From assembly GCA_020029455.1 (NCBI GenBank), contig JAIBJH010000206.1, positions 1-5,066 of the forward strand: 5,066 nt of DNA. The letters run 5' to 3'. Made by a program: the position numbers and the translations under genes. The stretch is from Hyphomicrobiales bacterium (GTDB lineage Bacteria > Pseudomonadota > Alphaproteobacteria > Rhizobiales > Aestuariivirgaceae). Under the pieces are notes generated by a model that made no database searches, had not been told where the DNA came from, and saw nothing but the letters and a program-made list of their open reading frames with translations. Shown here piece after piece: positions 1-5,066 of the stretch (positions within the stretch are counted from its first letter, which is position 1; each line of letters starts with the position of its first letter).

Positions 1-395
1 GAAAGATGCACCAGGAACAGCGCGCGGATGCCCTCGCCGTCCGCATAGAGCGAGAAAAGCTCCATCCAGCTCGCATTGACGCGAACGAGCGCCTTGCCCG
101 GAGTCGACGGCAGACAAGAAACCGACCAGTAGTGCCGCTCGGTCCGGCGCGGGATCGGAATGCAGTCGCGGCCGTAGCGCCGCAGAATCTTCAGGACCTC
201 TTGCGCCTGCGGCCGGCGCAGTAGCTTCTCAAACCGCGCGGCGTATTTGAGACGCAGTTCCAAGGACTGCGAGCGCTCGTCGGCATCGCGCGGGATCGTC
301 TTGCCCTGCATCCAATCGCGCTGCTGCTGCAGATCCAGGAATCGGCGCAAACCGGTGGTGCTTTGGCGGCGAGCCGCGCTTACGTCAGGTACCAT
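1..395 (-). CDS. Partial CDS, unrecognised hypothetical protein (N-terminal 131 residues)
   Basis: A minus-strand frame is open from the ATG at 395-393 to the left edge with no stop, so the C-terminus is outside the window. The start is supported by a weak GGGA Shine-Dalgarno eight bases upstream. The frame continues upstream without a stop to 591-593 but offers no better start. Third codon positions are mostly G or C, as expected for coding DNA in this genome. The visible protein has a basic, Arg/Gln-rich, probably helical first 75 residues (QQQRDW at 23-28, KILRRYGRD at 69-77), then a segment with IPIPRR (79-84), HYWSV (88-92) and VRVNASWMELFSLY (104-117). There is no signal peptide or membrane segment. 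I do not recognise the family and assign no function. A plus-strand reading of the same region (6-224) is shorter and looks like a shadow. Confidence 0.6.
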   Translation of the reverse strand, partial: MVPDVSAARRQSTTGLRRFLDLQQQRDWMQGKTIPRDADERSQSLELRLKYAARFEKLLRRPQAQEVLKILRRYGRDCIPIPRRTERHYWSVSCLPSTPGKALVRVNASWMELFSLYADGEGIRALFLVHL

Positions 396-704
396 GGTAG
401 CAATCCCACGCTCCGCCTCAGAATGGCTTTTCGGCTTTTTCGATGCGATACAGCTTAACGACAGGAAATGATTGCGGCTATCATGGAGCGTATCAGCGAG
501 GCCGTAATCATCCCCCGGCCAATGCGGCTCTGACTCCCCCAGTCCCGTTATTCCGGTCAAGGGCCGCCGCAATCCGGAGCCCAGCTTTTTTTACAAACAG
601 CAAACCTGATGCAAAGTTGGGTTCCGTGTCGCGCACCGTGTGATTGCTGGCGCAATCTCCGGCGCTTGCACGGAATGACGAATGATTGGGCCGACGCGGC
701 GGAT
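396..704. other. Intergenic stretch, no convincing gene
   Basis: About 310 bases lie between the start of the leftmost gene and the terminator of the L,D-transpeptidase gene. Short open frames exist on both strands (443-643 plus, 508-732 minus), but their translations are low-complexity or Arg/Pro/Ala-rich, show no recognisable domain, and the minus one runs through the terminator. A 6-bp perfect hairpin (GATTGC, loop TGGC, GCAATC; 642-657) and a T-run at 585-592 are visible. Neither forms a recognisable terminator or RNA gene. The promoter of the leftmost minus-strand gene presumably lies here, but no clear -35/-10 pair was found. Confidence 0.5.
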
Positions 705-730
705 AAAAAAGGCCGCCCCGGAGGGCGGCC
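705..730 (-). terminator. Rho-independent terminator of the L,D-transpeptidase gene
   Basis: Read on the minus strand, there is a perfect 8-bp GC-only stem (GGCCGCCC and GGGCGGCC) closed by a 4-base loop, followed immediately by six T residues (710-705). It starts 34 bases after the stop codon of the L,D-transpeptidase gene. On the plus strand the stem is not followed by a T-run, so it acts in one direction only. Confidence 0.9.
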
Positions 731-764
731 AATGTTGAGGGAGCGGGGAAGGTTTTAGGCGGGA

Positions 765-1361
765 TCAGATCACCGTCACTTCGGCGCCGATTTTGACGAG
801 GCGGTAAAGCTCGGTCACGTCTTCGTTCAGCATGCGGATGCAGCCTGAGGACGCCGACTTGCCGATGGACTTCGGCTCATTGGTGCCGTGGATGCGGTAG
901 ATCGAGGAACCGAGATACATGGCGCGCGCGCCGAGCGGGTTCTTGGGGCCACCAGCCATGAAAACCGGAAGCTCAGGATGACGGACGCGCATTTCAGCTG
1001 GCGGGCGCCAGTCGGGCCACTGGGTCTTGTAAGAAACCTTGTGCGTGCCGGCCCATTCGAAACCCTTGCGGGCCGTGGCGACGCGGTACATCACCGCCCT
1101 GCCCGAGCCGAGCACGAGATAGAGTTCGTTGCTCTTGGTGGAAATGATGATCGAGCCCTTGGCCTTTGCCGTGTTGAAGGCAACGATCTTGCCGCGCTTG
1201 ATGGCCTGATAGGCGGAAGCGGACTGGTCGGTGGTGGAGTAAGAGGCCGGGGTGACGACGATGCCATCGTCATAGAGGCTGGCATCCTGGGCGGAGGCCG
1301 AAGCGGTGAAGAGGCCGAAAGCCAGCGAAGCGGCGGCGGCGATTTTGAAGATCTTGTTCAT
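765..1361 (-). CDS. Secreted L,D-transpeptidase, YkuD/ErfK family
   Basis: This 198-residue precursor belongs to the YkuD (L,D-transpeptidase catalytic domain) family. Family members form 3-3 peptidoglycan cross-links or attach proteins to peptidoglycan in the periplasm through a catalytic Cys. The N-terminus is a classical Sec signal peptide: basic MNKIFK, an Ala/Leu-rich core at about 7-20, and a SASA-QD cleavage site after residue 24. The YkuD domain spans roughly 68-198 and contains the conserved HGTNEP (His158) and SASSGCIRM (169-177) motifs, with nucleophile Cys174 and Arg176. Upstream in the domain, GTHKVSYKT and FMAGGPKNPLGARAMYLG are typical of the family. The ATG at 1361 is preferred to an in-frame ATG at 1433 because it places the signal peptide at the N-terminus and has a strong GAGGGAG Shine-Dalgarno. 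The protein is short, with no LysM or other wall-binding domain. It is monocistronic: a terminator follows and the upstream gene is divergent. Which substrate it cross-links cannot be told from the sequence. Confidence 0.93.
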   Translation of the reverse strand: MNKIFKIAAAASLAFGLFTASASAQDASLYDDGIVVTPASYSTTDQSASAYQAIKRGKIVAFNTAKAKGSIIISTKSNELYLVLGSGRAVMYRVATARKGFEWAGTHKVSYKTQWPDWRPPAEMRVRHPELPVFMAGGPKNPLGARAMYLGSSIYRIHGTNEPKSIGKSASSGCIRMLNEDVTELYRLVKIGAEVTVI

Positions 1362-1369
1362 TTGGGTTG

Positions 1370-1376
1370 CTCCCTC
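1370..1376 (-). promoter_or_regulatory. Shine-Dalgarno that fixes the L,D-transpeptidase start
   Basis: On the minus strand GAGGGAG lies eight bases before the ATG at 1361-1359. It is the strongest ribosome-binding site in the region and decides against the longer reading from 1433, which would bury the signal peptide behind 24 extra residues. Confidence 0.8.
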
Positions 1377-1411
1377 GAAGTCGTTTGATGGTGCCTTTCT
1401 AGAGAGGCGGC

Positions 1412-1452
1412 CCTGAACGGTGCCTGAGGGCAAAATTTATCTGCCGTTCAGG
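1412..1452. promoter_or_regulatory. Perfect 9-bp inverted repeat in the divergent intergenic region
   Basis: CCTGAACGG (1412-1420) and CCGTTCAGG (1444-1452) are exact inverted copies separated by 23 bases. The centre of the spacer is AT-rich (CAAAATTTAT, 1431-1440), flanked by a small inner GGCA/TGCC repeat. It lies 51-91 bases upstream of the L,D-transpeptidase ATG, where a promoter would be expected. It may be a paired operator flanking a -10 region or a stem in the 5' leader. No convincing -35 was found, so the role is inference. Confidence 0.4.
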
Positions 1453-1510
1453 AATCAAAAGACCCTTGGCGACGCTAAAAATTGAAGTTAACTTATTGAA
1501 ATTGAGGTGG

Positions 1511-1530
1511 ATTCCGGCAAGCTCCGGAAT
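1511..1530 (+). promoter_or_regulatory. 7-bp inverted repeat abutting the esterase ribosome-binding site
   Basis: ATTCCGG (1511-1517) and CCGGAAT (1524-1530) are perfect inverted copies around a 6-base spacer. The GAGGGG Shine-Dalgarno (1531-1536) starts at the very next base. In RNA it would form a hairpin stacked against the Shine-Dalgarno. In DNA it could be a small operator. There is no T-run, so it is not a terminator. Confidence 0.4.
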
Positions 1531-1544
1531 GAGGGGAAAGTCCG

Positions 1545-2414
1545 ATGGACGCCATAGAAGCCAAATATGAGAGCCTTGCGGACCCCGGAATCAGGGCCTT
1601 CATGATCGAAGGTGAACGGCTTTACCCGCCCGATGCCGTAAATTTTTCGCTTCAGCAGCAGCGCGATTTCTACAACCGCTATTGCACCCATTTCAGGAAA
1701 CCCCGGCCAGAAGGCGTTGCCGTTGAAGATTTCCGTGTTGGGAAGATCCCCTGCCGCCGCTACCGCCCGAAGAGGCAGGACAGGGCCATCCTGCTTTATC
1801 TCCATGGCGGGGGTTTTGTGGTGGGCGGCCTTGAAAGCCACGATGATATCTGCGCCGAACTGGCCGATCAGGCAGCAATCGAAACCGTGGGCGTTGAATA
1901 TGGCCTCGCCCCCGAACATGTCTTCCCGGTGGCGCTTGATGAATGCTGGGCGGTGCTGAAGGAATTGGCGAAGGAAGAAAGATCGATTGTGCTGGCGGGT
2001 GACAGTGCCGGGGCTAATCTGGCAGCAGCGCTCTGTTTGAGGGCAAGGGACGAGAATGGTCCTGTCATCAAAGGCCAAGTGCTGATCTATCCGGGCCTCG
2101 GCGGCGATGTGACCAAGGGCAGCTATGTGACGCAGGCTAATGCGCCGGGACTCTCGGTGACGGACGTTCTTTATTACCGCGACATCTACAAGGGGGCGCC
2201 GCATCCTTACGCAGAGCCGTTGACAGCATCATCTCATGCGAGGTTGCCGCCCGCTTTTCTCGTGGCGGCGGGGCTCGATCCGCTGCACGATGATTGCTTC
2301 GCCTATGCCGAAAAACTGCGTGTCGCCGGAGGTACTGCCGAAGTGCGCGACGAGCCGCTGCTGGTCCATGCTTTCCTGCGCGCCCGCGGGCAAGAGCTTT
2401 GCGGCAATTGTTGA
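1545..2414 (+). CDS. HSL-family (family IV) alpha/beta hydrolase, esterase-like, with frameshifted C-terminus
   Basis: A 289-residue alpha/beta hydrolase of the hormone-sensitive-lipase group (Abhydrolase_3), whose members are usually cytoplasmic carboxylesterases for short acyl esters. Visible motifs are the oxyanion-hole LHGGGF (86-91), the nucleophile elbow GDSAG (152-156, Ser154), AGLDPLHDD with acid Asp245, and LLVHAFLRAR with His275. The triad is therefore complete. GAGGGG lies eight bases before the ATG. The last residues of this frame (GQELCGNC) do not look like the family's C-terminal helix. That helix is instead read in the +1 frame as KSFAAIVDAIKRFSAP, ending at 2440-2442 in a TGA that overlaps the next gene's ATG. 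A small deletion, insertion or sequence error near 2380-2396 is therefore likely. Loss of the last helix may reduce stability, but the catalytic residues remain. The natural substrate is unknown. It probably shares a transcript with the epoxide-hydrolase-like gene downstream. Confidence 0.88.
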   Translation: MDAIEAKYESLADPGIRAFMIEGERLYPPDAVNFSLQQQRDFYNRYCTHFRKPRPEGVAVEDFRVGKIPCRRYRPKRQDRAILLYLHGGGFVVGGLESHDDICAELADQAAIETVGVEYGLAPEHVFPVALDECWAVLKELAKEERSIVLAGDSAGANLAAALCLRARDENGPVIKGQVLIYPGLGGDVTKGSYVTQANAPGLSVTDVLYYRDIYKGAPHPYAEPLTASSHARLPPAFLVAAGLDPLHDDCFAYAEKLRVAGGTAEVRDEPLLVHAFLRARGQELCGNC

Positions 2415-2442
2415 CGCCATCAAACGGTTCTCAGCACCATGA
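2389..2442 (+). pseudogene. Out-of-frame C-terminal tail of the esterase gene
   Basis: In the frame one base ahead of the esterase reading frame, codons from 2389 give GKSFAAIVDAIKRFSAP and stop at TGA 2440-2442. This matches the amphipathic last helix expected for HSL-type esterases. The TGA shares ATGA (2439-2442) with the start of the following hydrolase gene, the usual 4-base overlap of coupled operon genes. As sequenced, ribosomes in the main frame stop at 2414, 24 bases before that ATG. The likely junction is within or next to the perfect palindrome GCCCGCGGGC (2382-2391). Confidence 0.7.
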
Positions 2443-3341
2443 ACATTCACCGCATCACATCCGGCGTTCTCGAAGTGGCTTATCTGACTTACGGCCCCAA
2501 AAATGGCTGGCCTTGCTTTCTCATGCATGGCTTTCCCTATGATGTGCATGCCTATGCCGAGGCGGCACCGCTGCTGGCGGCGGAAGGCGCCCGCGTCATC
2601 GTGCCTTGGCTGCGCGGCTATGGTGCAACGCGCTTCCTCTCACCCACAACGCCACGCTCCGGCGAGCAGGCTGCATTGGGTGCGGATCTTCTGGCACTGA
2701 TGGATGCACTGCAAATCAGCAAGGCTATGCTTGCCGGCTATGACTGGGGCGGCCGCGCCTGCTGCATAGTCTCGGCCCTGTGGCCCGAACGGGTGGAGGC
2801 GCTTGTCACCGAGAACGGCTACAACATCCAGGATATCGCCAGCGCCATGGAGCCCGCCGCGCCGGCGCATGAAGTGGAATACTGGTACCAGTATTATTTC
2901 AGCATGGAGCGCGGCCGCCGCGGCCTTGAGCAGAACCGCGAAGAATTGTGCAAGCTGCTCTGGCGCATGTGGTCGCCCACCTGGAAATTTTCCGATGAAG
3001 ACTACGCGCGTTCAGCCGAAGCTTTCAGCAATCCTGATTTCGTGGACGTCGTCATTCACTCTTACCGTCACCGTTACGGCCTTGTGCCGGGTGATCCTGC
3101 CGTGGCGGATATTCAGAAGAGATTGGCCGCCCAGCCCGATATCACTGTGCCGGCGATCGCTATTGATGGTGACAGCGATGGTGTGGCGGGCGTTTATCAG
3201 GATGACGCGGCGAAATTCACCGGCCCCTTCCGCCACATCATGGTGAAGGACGGCGGCCACAATCTGCCGCAGGAGAAGCCGCGCCTCTGGGCCGACGCCG
3301 TGCTTGCAGCGCGGCGCATGGCCCCGCAGACTAGAGAATGA
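2439..3341 (+). CDS. Alpha/beta hydrolase, epoxide-hydrolase-like (Asp nucleophile)
   Basis: A 300-residue alpha/beta hydrolase (Abhydrolase_1) of the epoxide hydrolase/haloalkane dehalogenase side of the fold. Motifs in order are HGFP (30-33, oxyanion hole), RGYGATRF (59-66), the nucleophile elbow GYDWGG (100-105) with Asp102 in place of Ser, a helical cap at about 130-220 rich in Tyr/Trp, DGDSDGV (243-249) as the probable acid region, and DGGHNLPQEKP with His274. Cap tyrosines at 149-153 or Tyr209 (HSYRHRYG) could supply the ring-opening acid of an epoxide hydrolase. The elbow Asp excludes a classical serine esterase. The exact substrate is not inferable; dehalogenase activity is less likely but not excluded. 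No signal peptide is present, so it is probably cytoplasmic. No good Shine-Dalgarno precedes the ATG, which fits translational coupling to the upstream esterase through the ATGA overlap. Its 3' end overlaps the convergent RTX gene by 11 bases. Confidence 0.88.
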   Translation: MNIHRITSGVLEVAYLTYGPKNGWPCFLMHGFPYDVHAYAEAAPLLAAEGARVIVPWLRGYGATRFLSPTTPRSGEQAALGADLLALMDALQISKAMLAGYDWGGRACCIVSALWPERVEALVTENGYNIQDIASAMEPAAPAHEVEYWYQYYFSMERGRRGLEQNREELCKLLWRMWSPTWKFSDEDYARSAEAFSNPDFVDVVIHSYRHRYGLVPGDPAVADIQKRLAAQPDITVPAIAIDGDSDGVAGVYQDDAAKFTGPFRHIMVKDGGHNLPQEKPRLWADAVLAARRMAPQTRE

Positions 3342-5066
3342 AATCGTCTGCTGTCAGTGCCAGTGCGCCGGTGAGCGCGATCTGGAAATCGGCAATCTTG
3401 TCGCCATTGATATCGCCCGAAACGATCGTTTGTCCGGACAAATAGGTGAGAATGAGTTCGCCTGCCGAGCCGCTGAACGCGCTGGCGCCCGTAAACGCGA
3501 AGGCATCGTCTGATCCGCCTGAGATGGCGTCAATTGCGCTGAAGTCAATGTGGTCCTCGCCCACTGCGAAATCGGTGATGAGATCGCGCGTGGTGGCGCT
3601 CTTGCCAGAATCGGCCGTGCTCAGAAACACGAAGCTGTCATCTCCAAAGCCACCCGTCAGGGTGTCCTTGCCAAGTCCGCCGATCAGCACATCATTGCCA
3701 TCGCCGCCGGAGATGATGTCGTTGCCACCAAGGCCCGTGATCACATTGCCGTTGGCATCGCCCGTCAGAGTGTCGGCATATTTCGAGCCCGTGAGGTTCT
3801 CGAAGTTCAGCAGTGTGTCGTAACCTGTCTTGCTGCCGGTAAACTGCGCCGTGGTGATGGAAAGATTGACCTTAACGCCACCTGCCGCATTGGCATAGGA
3901 GACGGTGTCAACACCGTTGCCGCCATCTAGAACATTGGCCTTGATGTTACCTTCAATGATGTTGTTCAGGTCGTTGCCGGTGGCATTGATGACCGCCGTT
4001 CCGGTAAGCTGGATGTTCTCGACATCCCCGGCCACGGCGGCACTGGTGAGATTGATGCTCACTGACGACTTGACCAGATCGATGCCATCGCCGCCCGTTT
4101 CATCAACGACGTCTCCCACGTTGTCGATGATGTAAGTGTCGTTGCCGAGGCCACCGATGAGCGTGTCGGCTCCCTTTCCGCCATCGAGGATGTCGTTGCC
4201 GGCAAGGCCTTTGAGAACGTTGCTTGCGATGGAGCCTGTCAGCTTGTCGTCATATGCCGAGCCCGTGAGGTTTTCGATGCTGATCAGCGTATCGTAACCG
4301 TCACCCTTCGTATTCTGTGATTTCGTGAGGGCCAATGAAACGGTCACCGCTGCGGTGGCGTCTTCATAGCTTGCGGTATCGATGCCGTTGCCACCATAAA
4401 GCTTGTCATTGCCCGCGCCGCCGAAAAGTATGTCGTCGCCATCCGAACCGTTAAGCGTGTCGTTCCCCGCAAGGCCTTTGATCACATCATTGCCGGTGGT
4501 GCCATTCAAGACTTCAGCCGAGCCCGTTCCCACGATTTCCGGCGTGGGAGGCGGTGGGGGTGGCTCGTCGCTTAGAAACCACAACTCCTCGAAACCATAG
4601 AAGAGATAGTCAAATGTGAAGGAGAGTTCACCAGAAATGTAGAGAATGTCATATCCATCACCGCCGCTGAACTGCAGGAGATAGTCCTGGGCATCAGCGT
4701 AGAAGGTGTCATTACCGCCGCCGCCGATCAGGATGTCAGCGCCATCGCTACCGGTGAGGACATCGTTTCCGTCACCGCCCATCAGTATGTTGTTCAGTGC
4801 ATTACCTATCAGCGTATCATTGCCGGAGCCACTAATGGCGTTCTCGATGTCGCAACCATAGGCAATGGCGATGTTCTTGGTCATGCCGTCGCAGTTGGAA
4901 AAGGCACCCTGGTTGAGATCGATTTTCGAGGCCGTTGCGTAACCGCTCAAGTCCAGCCAGTCATTGCCGCCGCCGTCCCAAATGGTCAGGATCGGGTGCG
5001 CATTCCGCGAAAAATCATAGAGTGGATTTCCGGCGTTGGAATTGAAGCCATAGACCGTGTCGCCGG
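3331..5066 (-). CDS. Partial CDS, C-terminal 577 residues of an RTX protein with a serralysin-type (M10 peptidase) C-terminal domain
   Basis: The frame is open from the right edge to TAG at 3333-3331, so the N-terminus is missing. A TTG at 4950 is in frame but is not the start, because conserved domain sequence continues upstream of it. Visible residues 1-80 (GDTVYGFNSNAG, ILTIWDGGGND, LDLSGY, AIAYGCDIENA) match the start of the serralysin C-terminal domain, which normally follows an HExxH metalloprotease domain. That domain would lie beyond the window and is not seen. Nineteen GGxGxD-type Ca2+-binding nonapeptide motifs follow in four main blocks (about 79-141, 188-231, 286-331, 444-478), plus a single motif at 381-388. 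A Pro-rich linker occurs at 168-175. The C-terminus has LITDFAVGEDHIDFSAIDA (495-513), VSGDINGDKIADFQI (548-562) and a terminal DFIL, the usual type I secretion end. It is probably exported in one step and folds on external calcium. Ordinary serralysins end soon after the first block, so this is an extended form. If the catalytic domain is absent, it would be a non-enzymatic RTX protein. Confidence 0.85.
   Translation of the reverse strand, partial: GDTVYGFNSNAGNPLYDFSRNAHPILTIWDGGGNDWLDLSGYATASKIDLNQGAFSNCDGMTKNIAIAYGCDIENAISGSGNDTLIGNALNNILMGGDGNDVLTGSDGADILIGGGGNDTFYADAQDYLLQFSGGDGYDILYISGELSFTFDYLFYGFEELWFLSDEPPPPPPTPEIVGTGSAEVLNGTTGNDVIKGLAGNDTLNGSDGDDILFGGAGNDKLYGGNGIDTASYEDATAAVTVSLALTKSQNTKGDGYDTLISIENLTGSAYDDKLTGSIASNVLKGLAGNDILDGGKGADTLIGGLGNDTYIIDNVGDVVDETGGDGIDLVKSSVSINLTSAAVAGDVENIQLTGTAVINATGNDLNNIIEGNIKANVLDGGNGVDTVSYANAAGGVKVNLSITTAQFTGSKTGYDTLLNFENLTGSKYADTLTGDANGNVITGLGGNDIISGGDGNDVLIGGLGKDTLTGGFGDDSFVFLSTADSGKSATTRDLITDFAVGEDHIDFSAIDAISGGSDDAFAFTGASAFSGSAGELILTYLSGQTIVSGDINGDKIADFQIALTGALALTADDFIL
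3631..3735 (-). repeat. RTX block 4, C-terminal
   Basis: Four motifs at nine-residue spacing (GLGGNDII, GGDGNDVL, GGLGKDTL, GGFGDDSF) run into FVFLSTADSGK and the terminal secretion domain. The DDSFVF exit followed by D-I-x-DF-x-x-G-x-D-x-ID-F is the normal join between beta-roll and C-terminal domain in this family. Confidence 0.8.
3760..3909 (-). repeat. Inter-RTX module, copy 2 (DTVSYANA ... FENLTGS)
   Basis: About 50 residues, from DTVSYANAAGGVKVNL through GYDTLLNFENLTGS to DTLTG, homologous to the module at 4234-4380. DNA similarity persists, for example GAGCCCGTGAGGTT occurs in both (plus strand 3785-3798 and 4259-4272), consistent with an internal duplication. Confidence 0.7.
4072..4209 (-). 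repeat. RTX block 3
   Basis: Three motifs at nine-residue spacing (GLAGNDIL, GGKGADTL, GGLGNDTY) are followed by the spacer DNVGDVVDE and then GGDGIDLV. The GNDTYIIDN-type transition is a common end of RTX beta-rolls. The stretch after it (VKSSVSINLT, VENIQLTG) is the usual non-RTX beta segment. Confidence 0.75.
4234..4380 (-). repeat. Inter-RTX module, copy 1 (DTASYEDA ... IENLTGS)
   Basis: About 49 residues running from DTASYEDATAAVTVSL through GDGYDTLISIENLTGS to DKLTG. It aligns end to end with the module at 3760-3909 (shared pattern DTxSYxxAxxxVxVxL, GYDTLxxxENLTGSxYxDxLTG). This pattern is common between beta-rolls in alphaproteobacterial RTX proteins. Confidence 0.7.
4372..4503 (-). 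repeat. RTX block 2
   Basis: Five regularly spaced motifs at nine-residue steps: GTTGNDVI, GLAGNDTL, GSDGDDIL, GGAGNDKL and GGNGIDTA. This is the first beta-roll after the Pro linker, and it leads directly into the first ENLTGS-type module. Confidence 0.8.
4540..4563 (-). other. Polyproline linker inside the RTX protein
   Basis: Six consecutive Pro residues followed by Thr-Pro (visible residues 168-175) are preceded by acidic SDE. The run separates the serralysin-like first module from the added RTX modules and marks a domain boundary, as is common in modular secreted proteins. Confidence 0.75.
4642..4830 (-). repeat. RTX block 1 (serralysin-proximal)
   Basis: Five GGxGxD-like motifs: GSGNDTL, GGDGNDVL, GSDGADIL, GGGGNDTF and, after a short gap, GGDGYDIL. 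The first four are nearly continuous at nine- to eighteen-residue spacing and form a calcium-binding beta-roll. This block is where the beta-roll of a standard serralysin is found. Confidence 0.8.

Noticed and set aside
642..657. 6-bp hairpin GATTGC-TGGC-GCAATC as a terminator or small RNA
   Set aside because: It has no following T-run and no promoter or extended structure around it; a stem this short can occur by chance.
888..1388. Plus-strand open frame (166 codons) opposite the L,D-transpeptidase
   Set aside because: It is the reverse reading of a clearly assigned gene. Its Gly/Arg-rich translation has no recognisable motif.
1362..1433. Longer start for the L,D-transpeptidase at 1433
   Set aside because: It would add 24 residues before the signal peptide, has no good ribosome-binding site, and would run translation through the GAGGGAG that serves the ATG at 1361.
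1466..1494. Possible plus-strand promoter TTGGCG - 17 bases - TAACTT, with the palindrome AAGTTAACTT (1485-1494)
   Set aside because: The -35 is acceptable, but the -10 matches only three of six consensus bases. Position is plausible for the hydrolase operon, but support is too weak to list.
1484..1510. CtrA-like TTAA-N7-TTAA site
   Set aside because: Only one half-site (in GTTAAC) fits; the second half deviates on both strands.
1488..2204. Long minus-strand open frame (238 codons) opposite the esterase
   Set aside because: It is antisense to a gene with a complete set of alpha/beta hydrolase motifs and shows no domain of its own; long antisense frames are common in GC-rich DNA.
4948..4950. 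TTG at 4950 as the start of the RTX gene
   Set aside because: The open frame continues to the window edge with conserved serralysin-domain sequence (GDTVYGFNSN, TIWDGGGND), so the TTG is an internal Leu codon.
3331..5066. Tandem repeats as a CRISPR or DNA satellite array
   Set aside because: The periodicity is 27 bases at the codon level with degenerate third positions and encodes RTX nonapeptides, so it is protein-level repetition.

Overview
The window looks like chromosomal DNA of a GC-rich alphaproteobacterium, most likely in the Hyphomicrobiales (Rhizobiales). This is inferred from strong G/C third-position bias, the style of the small YkuD-type L,D-transpeptidase precursor, and the serralysin-type RTX protein ending in a DFIL-like tail. 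No rRNA, tRNA, CRISPR array, transposase or integrase was seen.

Layout, left to right. (1) A minus-strand gene of unrecognised function runs off the left edge (1-395, N-terminal 131 residues visible). (2) A roughly 310-base stretch without a convincing gene follows. (3) A textbook rho-independent terminator (705-730, minus) ends a secreted L,D-transpeptidase gene (765-1361, minus). (4) A 183-base divergent intergenic region holds two perfect inverted repeats: a 9-bp repeat with a 23-nt spacer, and a 7-bp repeat that abuts the next gene's Shine-Dalgarno. (5) A plus-strand pair of alpha/beta hydrolases follows: an HSL-type (family IV) esterase with an intact catalytic triad, then an epoxide-hydrolase-like protein with an Asp nucleophile. 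The esterase's C-terminal tail is displaced into another frame just before the second gene. In that other frame the esterase would end in a TGA overlapping the second gene's ATG (ATGA), so this looks like an ancestral translationally coupled operon carrying a recent frameshift, deletion or sequence error. (6) A minus-strand RTX protein enters from the right edge and ends convergently, overlapping the second hydrolase by 11 bases.

The RTX protein begins in the window with sequence typical of the C-terminal domain of serralysin (M10B) metalloproteases. It then carries a Pro-rich linker and about 350 residues of additional RTX blocks and repeated ENLTGS-type modules before the usual terminal secretion domain. 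Any catalytic zinc site would lie beyond the right edge and cannot be confirmed here.

The genes do not form one pathway. The transpeptidase acts on the periplasmic cell wall, the two hydrolases are probably cytoplasmic catabolic or detoxifying enzymes, and the RTX protein is probably exported by a type I secretion system encoded elsewhere. I see no convincing new defence or mobile system. The most notable points are the disrupted esterase tail and the extended architecture of the RTX protein.
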